NCBI GenBank assembly: GCA_041650595.1
Contig: JBAZKW010000002.1
Span: 129,983-193,982 of the forward strand
Source: CALFCX01 sp041650595
GTDB lineage: Bacteria; Margulisbacteria; WOR-1; JAKLHX01
Length of the DNA: 64,000 bases
Direction: 5' to 3'
Part shown: piece after piece, positions 32,524 through 40,564 of the stretch
Position numbering within the stretch: position 1 is the first letter of the stretch
Layout of the letters: each line of letters opens with the position of its first letter
Notes under the pieces: model-generated
Database searches by the model: none
What the model was told of the DNA's origin: nothing
What the model saw: only the letters and a program-made list of their open reading frames with translations
Made by a program: the position numbers and the translations under genes

Positions 32524-32547
32524 AGAGGCGGTTCATGAACCGCCTCT
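32524..32547. repeat. 24-base perfect palindrome between idh and mdh
   Basis: AGAGGCGGTTCA joined to TGAACCGCCTCT, followed by ACAATC. It overlaps the idh stop codon (TAG). Same arrangement as the degenerate copy at 3801. Confidence 0.7.
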
Positions 32548-33625
32548 ACAATCTTTTAATTATCGCATCCGCCATCTGTGACGTGCCGACCGCTGTCGGA
32601 TCGTTGCGGTCAGGCTTCATATCGTATGTCACATCTTTGCCTTCGGCAATCACTGCGGAAATAGCGTTTTCAAGTTTATCGGCCGCCGATTTCTCTCCAA
32701 TATAACGTAGCATAAGTACGGCTGAAAGCATTTGCGCGACGGGGTTTACCTTATTCTGCCCTTTATATTTGGGGGCGCTTCCGTGCGTCGGTTCAAAAAG
32801 AGCGCAGTCCTGCCCTATATTGGCTCCCGGAGCAACACCGAGACCTCCAACCAACCCGGCACACAGATCTGAAAGTATATCTCCGTAAAGATTGGGAAGG
32901 ACCAGCACATCATACAGCTCAGGCTTTTGCACAAGCTGCATGCACATATTGTCCACCAGGACTTCCTGATATTCGATCCTGCCTTCATACTCTTTTGCTA
33001 CCTGTTTAGCAACGGCAAGAAAAAGCCCATCTGTATATTTCATTATGTTTGCTTTTGTTATAGCAGTGACTTTTTTTCTTTTGTTCTTCACGGCATAATC
33101 AAATGCGTACTCGACTATCCTTTTTGTACCTGAAATTGATATAGGTTTTATTGAAATCCCGGAATCTTTTCTTATCATTTTGCCCGAAGCTTTTTCTATA
33201 TCGGCGATCAGTTTATTTGTCTCTTCTTTTCCTTCTTCAAATTCCACGCCGGCGTAAAGGTCTTCCGTATTCTCTCTTATTATCACCAGATCGATATTCT
33301 CATATTTTGAGCGGACACCTTTGTATGATTTGCACGGCCGCACGCAAGCGTAAAGATCAAGCTCTTTGCGCAGCGCTACGTTCACGCTCCTGAATCCTTT
33401 CCCAATAGGGGTCGTGATGGGACCTTTTAAGGCGATTTTATTCTTTCGTATGGAATCTATTACTTTTTGAGGAAGAGGGGTCCCCTCTTTTTCCATAACG
33501 TCGATGCCGGCATCAACTATTTCCCAGTCAATTTTTACTCCTGTCGCATCCACGCATCTTTTGGTCGCCATGGATATTTCCGGGCCTATCCCGTCCCCTG
33601 GTATCAAAGTAATCTTGTAAGGCAC
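32546..33625 (-). CDS. icd: isocitrate dehydrogenase (NAD-type, IMDH family)
   Basis: A 359-aa beta-decarboxylating dehydrogenase. LIPGDGIGPEI start, IIRENTEDLYAGVEFEEG, active-site Tyr/Lys region ITKANIMKYTDGLF, and NLYGDILSDLCAGLVGG. The RENTEDLYAGVE form favours isocitrate over isopropylmalate, and the adjacent mdh and fumA support a TCA role. Homoisocitrate cannot be fully excluded. Shine-Dalgarno GGAGG. Confidence 0.9.
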   Translation of the reverse strand: MPYKITLIPGDGIGPEISMATKRCVDATGVKIDWEIVDAGIDVMEKEGTPLPQKVIDSIRKNKIALKGPITTPIGKGFRSVNVALRKELDLYACVRPCKSYKGVRSKYENIDLVIIRENTEDLYAGVEFEEGKEETNKLIADIEKASGKMIRKDSGISIKPISISGTKRIVEYAFDYAVKNKRKKVTAITKANIMKYTDGLFLAVAKQVAKEYEGRIEYQEVLVDNMCMQLVQKPELYDVLVLPNLYGDILSDLCAGLVGGLGVAPGANIGQDCALFEPTHGSAPKYKGQNKVNPVAQMLSAVLMLRYIGEKSAADKLENAISAVIAEGKDVTYDMKPDRNDPTAVGTSQMADAIIKRL

Positions 33626-33660
33626 TTTATCCTCCTTTTGCCTAAGCTTGTGTGTGATTT

Positions 33661-35907
33661 TTACTTATTACCGGCCAATATTTCTTTTGCTATCAAAATC
33701 TGTCCCAGCGCGATCCCTCCGTTGTTAGTCGGTACTCTTTCGTTTATATAAACCTCGAGCCGTACTTTTTTGAGCTCACGGATAGCGGCCTCGAGCAAAA
33801 GCATGTTCTGGAACACTCCGCCGGAAAGGCAGACTTTTTTTATCTTGGTATCTTTGGATATAGACTTGCAGGCCCTTGCGATTGCTTTTCCCAAAGTATT
33901 GTGGAACTTATAGGATATATTCTCTGCGGGCACAGCCGATTTTATATCTTCTGCTATCTCCCTGATCATAACAGCAGGGTCCAGGAGATTGTTTTGGCTC
34001 ACATCAATATTGTAGGACTTATATCCCTTGCCTGCGGCAATGGTCTCCAACTCTATAGCGGCTTGGCCCTCATAAGTAACTTCGTCCCTTATCCCGAGCA
34101 GTGCGGATACCGCGTCAAAAAGACTGCCCGCGCTGGATGTGATCGGCATATCCGAAGTTTTCAGCGCTTTTTTAAGCCGCCCGAATTGATCCTTGTGTTT
34201 TTTTACAAAATTTATCTTTAACTTGAAAACTTCTTCACCGAAAGCGTCATAAAGAAAAGAAAACGCCATTTTATACGGCTCTTTTACACAAGAATCTCCT
34301 TCCGGCATAGGCACGGGCTTCAAATGGCCTTTTCTTTCAAAGTTCCCGGGCTTACCGACAAATATCTCTCCGCCCTGTCCGTCGAGCGCAACTCCTATCA
34401 CATCGGAATTTATATTGTGCTCCGCCATAACAGATGCAATATGGGCTTGATGATGCTGTACGGGAAAATGACTTATCCCGTGAAGTGCTGTTGCATATTT
34501 TGAACCGTAATGCCGGGTGTTCTGATCGTAAGCGACTGCTACAGGCCTCACCCTGAACATAGCTTCCATCCTTGCAACAGTTTTTCTGAAAAAATTCTGG
34601 GTATCAATAATTGACAGATCGCCCATATGCTGCGATAGAATAACGCTTTTCCCGCGCGACAGACCGAAAACATTGTTGCCCTGGGAGCCGGTAGCAAGAA
34701 TTTCCGGCATCGGATCGGCTGAGATCTTTATAGGGTCGGGAACATAGCCTTTTGACCTGCGGACCTTAACGCTTTTGTTCTTAACTATCCTTACTATAGA
34801 ATCGTCGGTGCGGTTCACTATTTTTCTGTCGTGCACAAGAAAATTGTCTGCTAGCCCTTTAAGAAGTATGACTGCTTTTTCATCGTCCTTTATTATAGGT
34901 TCCCCTATCTTGTTGGCGGAAAGCACGACAAGCGCCAAAAAATTGTCCTTAACCATAAGATAGTGGACCGGAGCTGACGGCATCATTACCCCGACATTAC
35001 CGTTCCTGCTTGAAATATTATCGGGTAAGAGTATCCCCTTTCTCTTCTTTAGTATTACTATGGGCCTTGGAGGTGATTGCAAAAGTTCGGCCTCTTTATC
35101 GCTCACTTTGGCAAAAGATTTAATTTCTTTAAGACTGTAAGACATAACAGCAAAAGGCTTGTCGGGACTTTGTTTGCGCTTTCTAAGCTCTTCAATAGCC
35201 GCGTGGTTTGAAGCATCACAAAAAAGATGGTAGCCTCCCAAGCCTTTTACGGCCACTATTTTCCCTTCTTTAATTAGCTGAACTGTCTTCAGTATAGGAT
35301 CAAGGGTCTCGATCCTTCTGCCGTCTTGGTCAAGAAGAAAAATGTGAGGACCGCAATCTTCACAAGCATTTGGCTCGGCGTGAAACCTTCTGTTGCCGGG
35401 ATCGGAATATTCGTATTCGCAAAGGCTGCACATATGGAAAGAGCCCATGCTGGTCCTGGCGCGGTCATAGGGAATGTCCCTGATTATCGAAAACCTGGGG
35501 CCGCAGACCGTGCAATTTATGAAAGGATATCCGAATCTCCGGTCTTTCGGATTAAACAGCTCTTTTTCGCAGTCTTTGCAGGTGCCGATATCGGGCGGGA
35601 TATGGACCGTCTTTTTACCGCTCTGAGCCGAAGGAAGTATCCTGAAACTCATGTATCCGATAGCAGGAAGCTGCATTGACTCTACTCTTAGTATCCTTGA
35701 ATTTGGCGGTTGTTTGGCGTTGATTTGCGCAAGGAATTTGTCAACCTGTGCGGCGGGGCCTTCAACTTCGACCACAACGCCGTCGGGAGCGTTCAGCACC
35801 ATGCCGGATAATCCCATTTTTTTGGCAATGTTGTATATTGTAGGCCTAAAGCCCACGCCTTGAACTTTTCCCTTAAATACAAATCTTTTTCTTGTAATGG
35901 AATCCAC
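33661..35907 (-). CDS. hypF: carbamoyltransferase HypF ([NiFe] hydrogenase maturation)
   Basis: Makes the cyano ligand precursor for [NiFe]-hydrogenases. 748 aa in the standard order: acylphosphatase (KGKVQGVGFRPTIYNIA), two zinc-finger blocks (CKDCEKE, CTVCGP, CSLCEYEY, CEDCGP), YrdC domain, and a Kae1-like C-terminal domain with the metal-binding HHQAHIASVMAEH and GLSGGVFQN-type block (CLSGGVFQNMLL). It starts at GTG with AAGGA upstream. No other hyp genes or hydrogenase are in the window, so they must lie elsewhere. Confidence 0.97.
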   Translation of the reverse strand: MDSITRKRFVFKGKVQGVGFRPTIYNIAKKMGLSGMVLNAPDGVVVEVEGPAAQVDKFLAQINAKQPPNSRILRVESMQLPAIGYMSFRILPSAQSGKKTVHIPPDIGTCKDCEKELFNPKDRRFGYPFINCTVCGPRFSIIRDIPYDRARTSMGSFHMCSLCEYEYSDPGNRRFHAEPNACEDCGPHIFLLDQDGRRIETLDPILKTVQLIKEGKIVAVKGLGGYHLFCDASNHAAIEELRKRKQSPDKPFAVMSYSLKEIKSFAKVSDKEAELLQSPPRPIVILKKRKGILLPDNISSRNGNVGVMMPSAPVHYLMVKDNFLALVVLSANKIGEPIIKDDEKAVILLKGLADNFLVHDRKIVNRTDDSIVRIVKNKSVKVRRSKGYVPDPIKISADPMPEILATGSQGNNVFGLSRGKSVILSQHMGDLSIIDTQNFFRKTVARMEAMFRVRPVAVAYDQNTRHYGSKYATALHGISHFPVQHHQAHIASVMAEHNINSDVIGVALDGQGGEIFVGKPGNFERKGHLKPVPMPEGDSCVKEPYKMAFSFLYDAFGEEVFKLKINFVKKHKDQFGRLKKALKTSDMPITSSAGSLFDAVSALLGIRDEVTYEGQAAIELETIAAGKGYKSYNIDVSQNNLLDPAVMIREIAEDIKSAVPAENISYKFHNTLGKAIARACKSISKDTKIKKVCLSGGVFQNMLLLEAAIRELKKVRLEVYINERVPTNNGGIALGQILIAKEILAGNK

Positions 35908-36057
35908 GGTAACGATCCTTCTTTTCTTGTTTTTGCTCAGGGGCTTTCATGCGAATGGTGTTTTAACCGGGGAAGTCCCGTATCTACTAACAGTACTATT
36001 TTAGCAATTTTGCCGTTTTGTGTCAATGAGGTATTTTTGGCTTAATTTAGCCTATTT

Positions 36058-36720
36058 TTAGAAGGAATAGCTATATCCGAGCATGGCCTCTACGCCTTTT
36101 AAGGCAGTTTCTTCGGGATTGTATTTTATGCCTGTATAGGCCAGTTCTCCATAAAGAGAAACATTGTCCTGGACTAAATATTTGCTCCCGAAATACGCGT
36201 GTGCGCCCCAGGCACCGGAGCTTCTTTCCCTATTCACCTTAAAAGGATAGATCAATCCGCCTCCTATATAGACATCGAGAGGCGAATCGAATGCTTTAAA
36301 CTTGCCCAAAGAATATATAGCGTCTAAATTGACTGTTGCCAATTTTAGCGACTGTGTTTGGGCAGTTTCCGCCCCTGTTAAATAGCCAAAACTTCCCCTC
36401 AAAGAAGCTCCTTTTACCACGGAGTCAAGCGAATATGAAAGATCTCCTACCGCACCGGTCAATCCCGCGCTTGCTCCCGCTTTTATACCGACTTCAAGAC
36501 CTGTTTTGCTAACCTGTACGGGATATTGCTCTTTTTTAGGAGAAGTAGAAAAATTGAAAGGTGCCGGCTTCTGGAGAGATCTGCCAAGCGGAACAGCCCT
36601 TGTCGGCTGCCCGCCGAAAGAAACCGATTTTTTTGCCGGTTTGTCAGTTTTGTCTAATCCCGCGGCATAACTTATCCCGGCAAAATAGATAATAAACGCT
36701 GTAATGGCACATTTTTTCAT
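36058..36720 (-). CDS. signal-peptide outer-membrane barrel protein, unknown
   Basis: 220 aa: a Sec signal (AITAFIIYFAGISYAAG), a Pro/Lys/Ser-rich linker, then alternating hydrophobic beta strands (GVEVGIKAGASAG-like, LSYSLDSVVKGASLRGSFG) and a terminal aromatic signature (EAMLGYSYSF), as in small OMP barrels such as the OmpX/OmpW type. No precise family. It has a good sigma-70 promoter (36739-36768) and an AGGTAAAG ribosome site, so it is monocistronic. Confidence 0.6.
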   Translation of the reverse strand: MKKCAITAFIIYFAGISYAAGLDKTDKPAKKSVSFGGQPTRAVPLGRSLQKPAPFNFSTSPKKEQYPVQVSKTGLEVGIKAGASAGLTGAVGDLSYSLDSVVKGASLRGSFGYLTGAETAQTQSLKLATVNLDAIYSLGKFKAFDSPLDVYIGGGLIYPFKVNRERSSGAWGAHAYFGSKYLVQDNVSLYGELAYTGIKYNPEETALKGVEAMLGYSYSF

Positions 36721-36738
36721 TCTTTACCTACCCTAAAG

Positions 36739-36768
36739 AGTCTATCACTGCGGACGATTTTAAGTCAA
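36739..36768 (-). promoter_or_regulatory. sigma-70 promoter of the small barrel gene
   Basis: On the minus strand: TTGACT, 18 bases, TAGACT, ending 18 bases before the ATG. It is immediately beyond the stop of the short uvrC. Confidence 0.65.
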
Positions 36769-36771
36769 TGA

Positions 36772-37992
36772 TCAGGAAAACATTGCTTTTTGCCTGCGGC
36801 TCCTATGGTATGAAATCGCAAAACGGTGAGCTTCATCACGCAACGATCTCAGCAAAAGCATGGCTTTGGAATCTTTTGGCAAAACAAGCGGCGGCTCATT
36901 ATTTGATATATATATATCCTCATTCTTCTTTGCTATCGAAATAAGTTTGAGGTCCGATATGCCCGCATCTTTGAGCGCTTTTTCAGCGCTGCTTCTTTGC
37001 CCGGACCCGCCGTCGACCACAACTATATCCGGCAAAGGAAGTTGATCCTTCAAGCTCCCTGAATATCTCCTGAACACAGTTTCATAGACAGCTGCCGTAT
37101 CATCCGGAAGTGACTGAGTAGAGATCTTAAATTTGCGATAATGGGCTTTGAACGGATCCCCGTTTACAAATACGACCATAGCTCCGACTGTTTGGGAAGC
37201 TCCTGTGTTAGATATATCAAAAGCCTCTATGCGCGCAGGGAGCTTGTCAAGACAGAGTCTATGCATAAGATCTTGCATTGATCCTTTATTGTTGCGGCTT
37301 TTAACCCTTTGCCTTTGTTTAAAAGGCGAGTCAATGGACTCTTCTATGCGGTACAGCTTGTCGCGCAAATCTGCCGCCAGTTCGAATTTGCTATTTGCGC
37401 TTGCTTCTTCCATGAGCTTTTTCATTTCTTCCGCGAGCTTTTCCGGCCCCGCTTCAAGAAATTTCTTGGCTTGACATGCCTTAACGGCGTAGTCTTTTTT
37501 GGATATCGCGCCAATACACGGCGCCTGGCATTTTTTCATATAGTAATTCAGACATGGTTGGCGCCTTTTCTTAAATACTCCTGAAGAACACTTTCTCAGG
37601 CCAAAGATCCTAGAAGCGGTCTTGAGGAGCAACCCTGCCGCACCAGATCTAAAGCGCCCGAAATACACAGACCCGTCGTCATCTTTTGTTCTTGCAATGC
37701 TAAGAGCGGGATAGTCTTCGGAGATCGTAAGTTTTATATATGGGTACTGCTTGTCATCGCGCATTGAAATGTTGTAGCGCGGTTTGTATTTTTTTATAAG
37801 TCGGGCTTCAAGTATAAGTGCGGACAGTTCGCCTTTTGTAAGTATATGATCAACCGAACATATTTTTGAGCCGAGTTTTGTGCGAAAGTGAGCGGACACC
37901 CTTTTTTTTATCGATTTGGATTTTCCGATGTAAATGATGTGCCCGTCTTTGTCTTTTAGCAGATAGACGCCGCATGCATCCGGTAATTTCAT
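36772..37992 (-). CDS. uvrC: short UvrC-type excinuclease lacking the HhH domain
   Basis: Incises DNA on both sides of bulky lesions with UvrAB. 406 aa against ~600 usual. It keeps the GIY-YIG 3' nuclease (DACGVYLLKDKDGHIIYIGK), the Cys-rich segment, a UVR motif near residue 200 for UvrB contact, and the RNase H-like 5' nuclease (EAFDISNTGA, VVDGGSGQ, RDEAHRFAISYHR). The reading frame ends at RRQKAMFS, exactly before where the tandem helix-hairpin-helix starts, and the linker between UVR and RNase H is shortened. The start ATG 37992 has a weak GGAT. All catalytic motifs survive, so it looks like a compact form rather than a pseudogene. Confidence 0.88.
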   Translation of the reverse strand: MKLPDACGVYLLKDKDGHIIYIGKSKSIKKRVSAHFRTKLGSKICSVDHILTKGELSALILEARLIKKYKPRYNISMRDDKQYPYIKLTISEDYPALSIARTKDDDGSVYFGRFRSGAAGLLLKTASRIFGLRKCSSGVFKKRRQPCLNYYMKKCQAPCIGAISKKDYAVKACQAKKFLEAGPEKLAEEMKKLMEEASANSKFELAADLRDKLYRIEESIDSPFKQRQRVKSRNNKGSMQDLMHRLCLDKLPARIEAFDISNTGASQTVGAMVVFVNGDPFKAHYRKFKISTQSLPDDTAAVYETVFRRYSGSLKDQLPLPDIVVVDGGSGQRSSAEKALKDAGISDLKLISIAKKNEDIYISNNEPPLVLPKDSKAMLLLRSLRDEAHRFAISYHRSRRQKAMFS

Positions 37993-38003
37993 GTCGCGAT
38001 CCG

Positions 38004-38447
38004 TTATGGGATTACGGCCACCTGTATTTTGGCCTCGATATCCGAAAATAGCTTTATTGTGACGGGATAATTGCCAGGAGCTTTTATATGCTGATCAAGA
38101 TGGATCTTCCTTTTGTCAAGTTCGATCCCGGCGGCTTCTTTTATTGCGTGGGCTATGTCCGCGTTTGTGACCGAACCGAACATTTTTCCGCCTTCCCCCA
38201 CGTCTACTTTGATCTCCAAGGACAGCGCACCGATCTTTTTGGCCGCCTCCTTCAGAAGGACTTTTTTATCTTCAATCTTTTTCTCTATCTTTTTCTTATT
38301 TTTTTCGAGATATTTTATTGCCGCATCGGTAGCTACTATCGCGATCTTTTTTGGGATCAGATAGTTCCTTGCGTAACCTTCGGATACATCGACTACCTCG
38401 TTCTCGTCCCCGATATTTACAGTGTCTTTCAGTAATACTACTTTCAT
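38004..38447 (-). CDS. rplI: 50S ribosomal protein L9
   Basis: 147 aa, N-terminal MKVVLLKDTVNIGDENEVV and GYARNYLIPKKIA, long connecting helix, then the C-terminal domain (GKMFGSVTNADIAHAI). It is the last gene of the rpsF operon, 6 bases after rpsR. Confidence 0.98.
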   Translation of the reverse strand: MKVVLLKDTVNIGDENEVVDVSEGYARNYLIPKKIAIVATDAAIKYLEKNKKKIEKKIEDKKVLLKEAAKKIGALSLEIKVDVGEGGKMFGSVTNADIAHAIKEAAGIELDKRKIHLDQHIKAPGNYPVTIKLFSDIEAKIQVAVIP

Positions 38448-38453
38448 TATTGC

Positions 38454-38738
38454 TTACTCCGCTGTATAAGGCACAAAACCGATCTGCCTTGCCCTTTTAA
38501 TTTCTTTTGCGAGCGCTCTCTGGTGCTTTGCGCAGCATCCTGACGAGCGCTGGGTCATTATCTTGCCGCGCTCCGTCATGAACTTGCGCATGAGATCTAT
38601 ATTTCTATAGTCAAGAAGGCTTTTGTTGGCACAGAAAAAACACGGTTTTTTCCGGCGTTTTCTGCCGTCCGGATGCCCGTCCCTTCTTTTGTTCCTCTTG
38701 TCCCCGTTAAAACTTTTTCTTCGGCCTTCTCCAACCAT
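38454..38738 (-). CDS. rpsR: 30S ribosomal protein S18
   Basis: 94 aa with a basic extension, then CFFCANKSLLDYRNIDLM and FMTERGKIMTQRSSGCCAKHQRAL. The Cys positions (CFFC, CC) suggest a zinc-type S18. The start overlaps the ssb stop by one base. Confidence 0.97.
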   Translation of the reverse strand: MVGEGRRKSFNGDKRNKRRDGHPDGRKRRKKPCFFCANKSLLDYRNIDLMRKFMTERGKIMTQRSSGCCAKHQRALAKEIKRARQIGFVPYTAE

Positions 38739-39157
38739 TAGAATGGCACCTCCTGATCGTCTGTATTTATTTTTTCCTCTGCTACCGCCTCTGCCGGGAC
38801 GTCAATCACTGCCTTCTGTGATGCATCCGGCTTGCGGCCGAGCATCTGCATATTTTCCGCTACCACTTCCGCAAAAACCTTGGGCTGACCGTCCTTTTCA
38901 TATTTTCTTATCTGCAGAGCGCCTTCTATTGCGACCGGCTGGCCTTTTTTCAAATACGTCTTGCAGATCTCGGCAAGCTTGCGCCAAGCTACTATGTTAA
39001 TAAAATCAACATCGTTGCCGGCTTCCGCTGATCCGGAGGACTTGGAAGTGAACCGGTTCACCGCTATAGAAAATCTGGCCACCGCTATACCGGATGTTGT
39101 ATATCTAACTTCCGGGTCCCTTGTCAAATTCCCTATAAGGAAGGCTTTATTATACAT
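38738..39157 (-). CDS. ssb: single-stranded DNA-binding protein, second copy
   Basis: 139 aa OB-fold protein: MYNKAFLIGNLTRDPEVRYT, FINIVAWRKLAEICK, QVAIEGAL-type strand (GQPVAIEGALQIRKYEKDG) and an acidic tail ending EVPF, the partner-binding tip. It overlaps the first ssb stop by one base. Confidence 0.95.
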   Translation of the reverse strand: MYNKAFLIGNLTRDPEVRYTTSGIAVARFSIAVNRFTSKSSGSAEAGNDVDFINIVAWRKLAEICKTYLKKGQPVAIEGALQIRKYEKDGQPKVFAEVVAENMQMLGRKPDASQKAVIDVPAEAVAEEKINTDDQEVPF

Positions 39158-39558
39158 TAGAAAGGAAGGTCCTCTCCTAAATAACCGCCTTCATCTTCGG
39201 TCTTACTCTGTTCATCGGCCTTTGCTTTGGCTGCCTTTTTACCGTCCAAAACCACTACATTGCTTGCTACGATCTCTGTAACATATCTTTTGACGCCTTC
39301 CTTGGTGTCAAAAGACCTGTTCTGTATCCTTCCATCTACCAGCGCCAACTGCCCTTTTGAAAGATTTTGCGAGGCGTACTCGGCATTGTTGCGCCAAGCT
39401 ATTACATCGATAAAATCCGTCTCTTTTGGCGCAGAACCGAATCTCATTCTTTCAACTGCCAGCTGGAACCTTGTCATCGGGACCGCGTCCATTGTGGTTC
39501 TTATTTCCGGATTGGAGGTGAGGCGTCCGACCAGGATTATCTTATTCAGGCTTGCCAA
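39157..39558 (-). CDS. ssb: single-stranded DNA-binding protein, first copy
   Basis: 133 aa OB-fold protein: MASLNKIILVGRLTSNPEIR, FIDVIAWRNNAEYASQ, and an acidic tail ending EDLPF. It overlaps the rpsF end by 17 bases. Both copies keep the DNA-binding core and the C-terminal Phe, so both appear functional. Confidence 0.95.
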   Translation of the reverse strand: MASLNKIILVGRLTSNPEIRTTMDAVPMTRFQLAVERMRFGSAPKETDFIDVIAWRNNAEYASQNLSKGQLALVDGRIQNRSFDTKEGVKRYVTEIVASNVVVLDGKKAAKAKADEQSKTEDEGGYLGEDLPF

Positions 39559-39916
39559 TTAACATCTCCGGGTTCACTTCAACCGCGCTTTCGGCTTCTT
39601 TTTCCTCTGCCTGTTGGATATCTTCCGGTGCTTTTGTTATCATGAAACGCATCACATCTTCGTTCACTCTGATCAACGTGTTCAGCTCGTTCGGCAGGGT
39701 CCCGGGGCCTTCGAATTCAAACTCCGCAAAAAGCCCTTCTTTTACGCCGTTGAATTTTCTCATGCGGGAGGCCAATTTCCTCATAATGGGCTTAGGTTTT
39801 TTCTGGATCGTTCCGCCCAAAGAAGTCATTTTCTTCTCAATTTTTGCCAAAGCCGCTTCTACTTGGGCTTCGCCGGTCCCTGGCTTGAATGCAATGACCA
39901 AAACATACTTTTCCAT
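39542..39916 (-). CDS. rpsF: 30S ribosomal protein S6
   Basis: 124 aa, MEKYVLVIAFKPG start, KIEKKMTSLGG, the KKPKPIMRKLASRM block and the LNTLIRVNEDVMRFMI strand. It heads the rpsF-ssb-ssb-rpsR-rplI operon. There is no Shine-Dalgarno; the -10 lies 9 bases before the ATG. Confidence 0.97.
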   Translation of the reverse strand: MEKYVLVIAFKPGTGEAQVEAALAKIEKKMTSLGGTIQKKPKPIMRKLASRMRKFNGVKEGLFAEFEFEGPGTLPNELNTLIRVNEDVMRFMITKAPEDIQQAEEKEAESAVEVNPEMLIGKPE

Positions 39917-39925
39917 TATGTTTTG

Positions 39926-39954
39926 ATTATATCAATAACCGCTTCGAGTTACAA
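39926..39954 (-). promoter_or_regulatory. sigma-70 promoter of the rpsF operon, near-leaderless
   Basis: On the minus strand: TTGTAA (39949-39954), 17 bases, TATAAT (39926-39931), 9 bases to the ATG. The mRNA leader would be about 2-3 bases. Confidence 0.75.
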
Positions 39955-39970
39955 GCGCAAATGAGCATTC

Positions 39971-40564
39971 CTAGAGTTTCAGCAGGACGGTACGGGAACT
40001 GCGTTCATATTCTTCAAGTTTCATCCTGATTTCCTTGGCATTTCTAAAAAGTTCGGGAATAAGTATATATTCGAGTGCATTCACCCGACGGCGGGTCTCT
40101 ATTATCTGCTTGGCTAAAAGCCGGACAGCCTTGTCTCTTGAAGCCATGGTTACAAGGTCCGGAAGTATCTTGCTGAAGATTTTTACAGCTTCAAAAAGCT
40201 CCACACTTCTCCCTGCGGTAAGTGCCGGAACTTTTTGTTCCGCTTCCAAATGATAGTTCGGAATGATTACTCCCATTATGTTCTTAGAGGATGTCTTTAT
40301 TTCTAACGCGGTGATCTCGTCTCTCCCGGGATCGAGATCATGAGGCAAGGAAAAAGAGGTCGCTGCCGAAGATTTTGAAAATATCCCGCCAAGCAGAGGC
40401 TCCAGTTTTTCATAAAGTTCCACATATTCTTTTTTTGTGGATAAAAATCTCTGGACAAGCCCGTCCAGCTTGTCTTTAAGCAGCTTATGCCCGCGTCTGG
40501 CCAGTTCCGACCGGCGTTTTAGCAGGAGCAGCTGCATCCTTGTGGCATTAACTTTTATTTTCAT
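39971..40564 (-). CDS. ntpD: V/A-type ATPase subunit D (central stalk)
   Basis: 197 aa, all-helical rotor shaft. It begins MKIKVNATRMQLLLLKRR and ends in a long helix (RRRVNALEYILIPELFRN), both typical. Last gene of the operon, overlapping the B subunit by 17 bases. Confidence 0.95.
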   Translation of the reverse strand: MKIKVNATRMQLLLLKRRSELARRGHKLLKDKLDGLVQRFLSTKKEYVELYEKLEPLLGGIFSKSSAATSFSLPHDLDPGRDEITALEIKTSSKNIMGVIIPNYHLEAEQKVPALTAGRSVELFEAVKIFSKILPDLVTMASRDKAVRLLAKQIIETRRRVNALEYILIPELFRNAKEIRMKLEEYERSSRTVLLKL

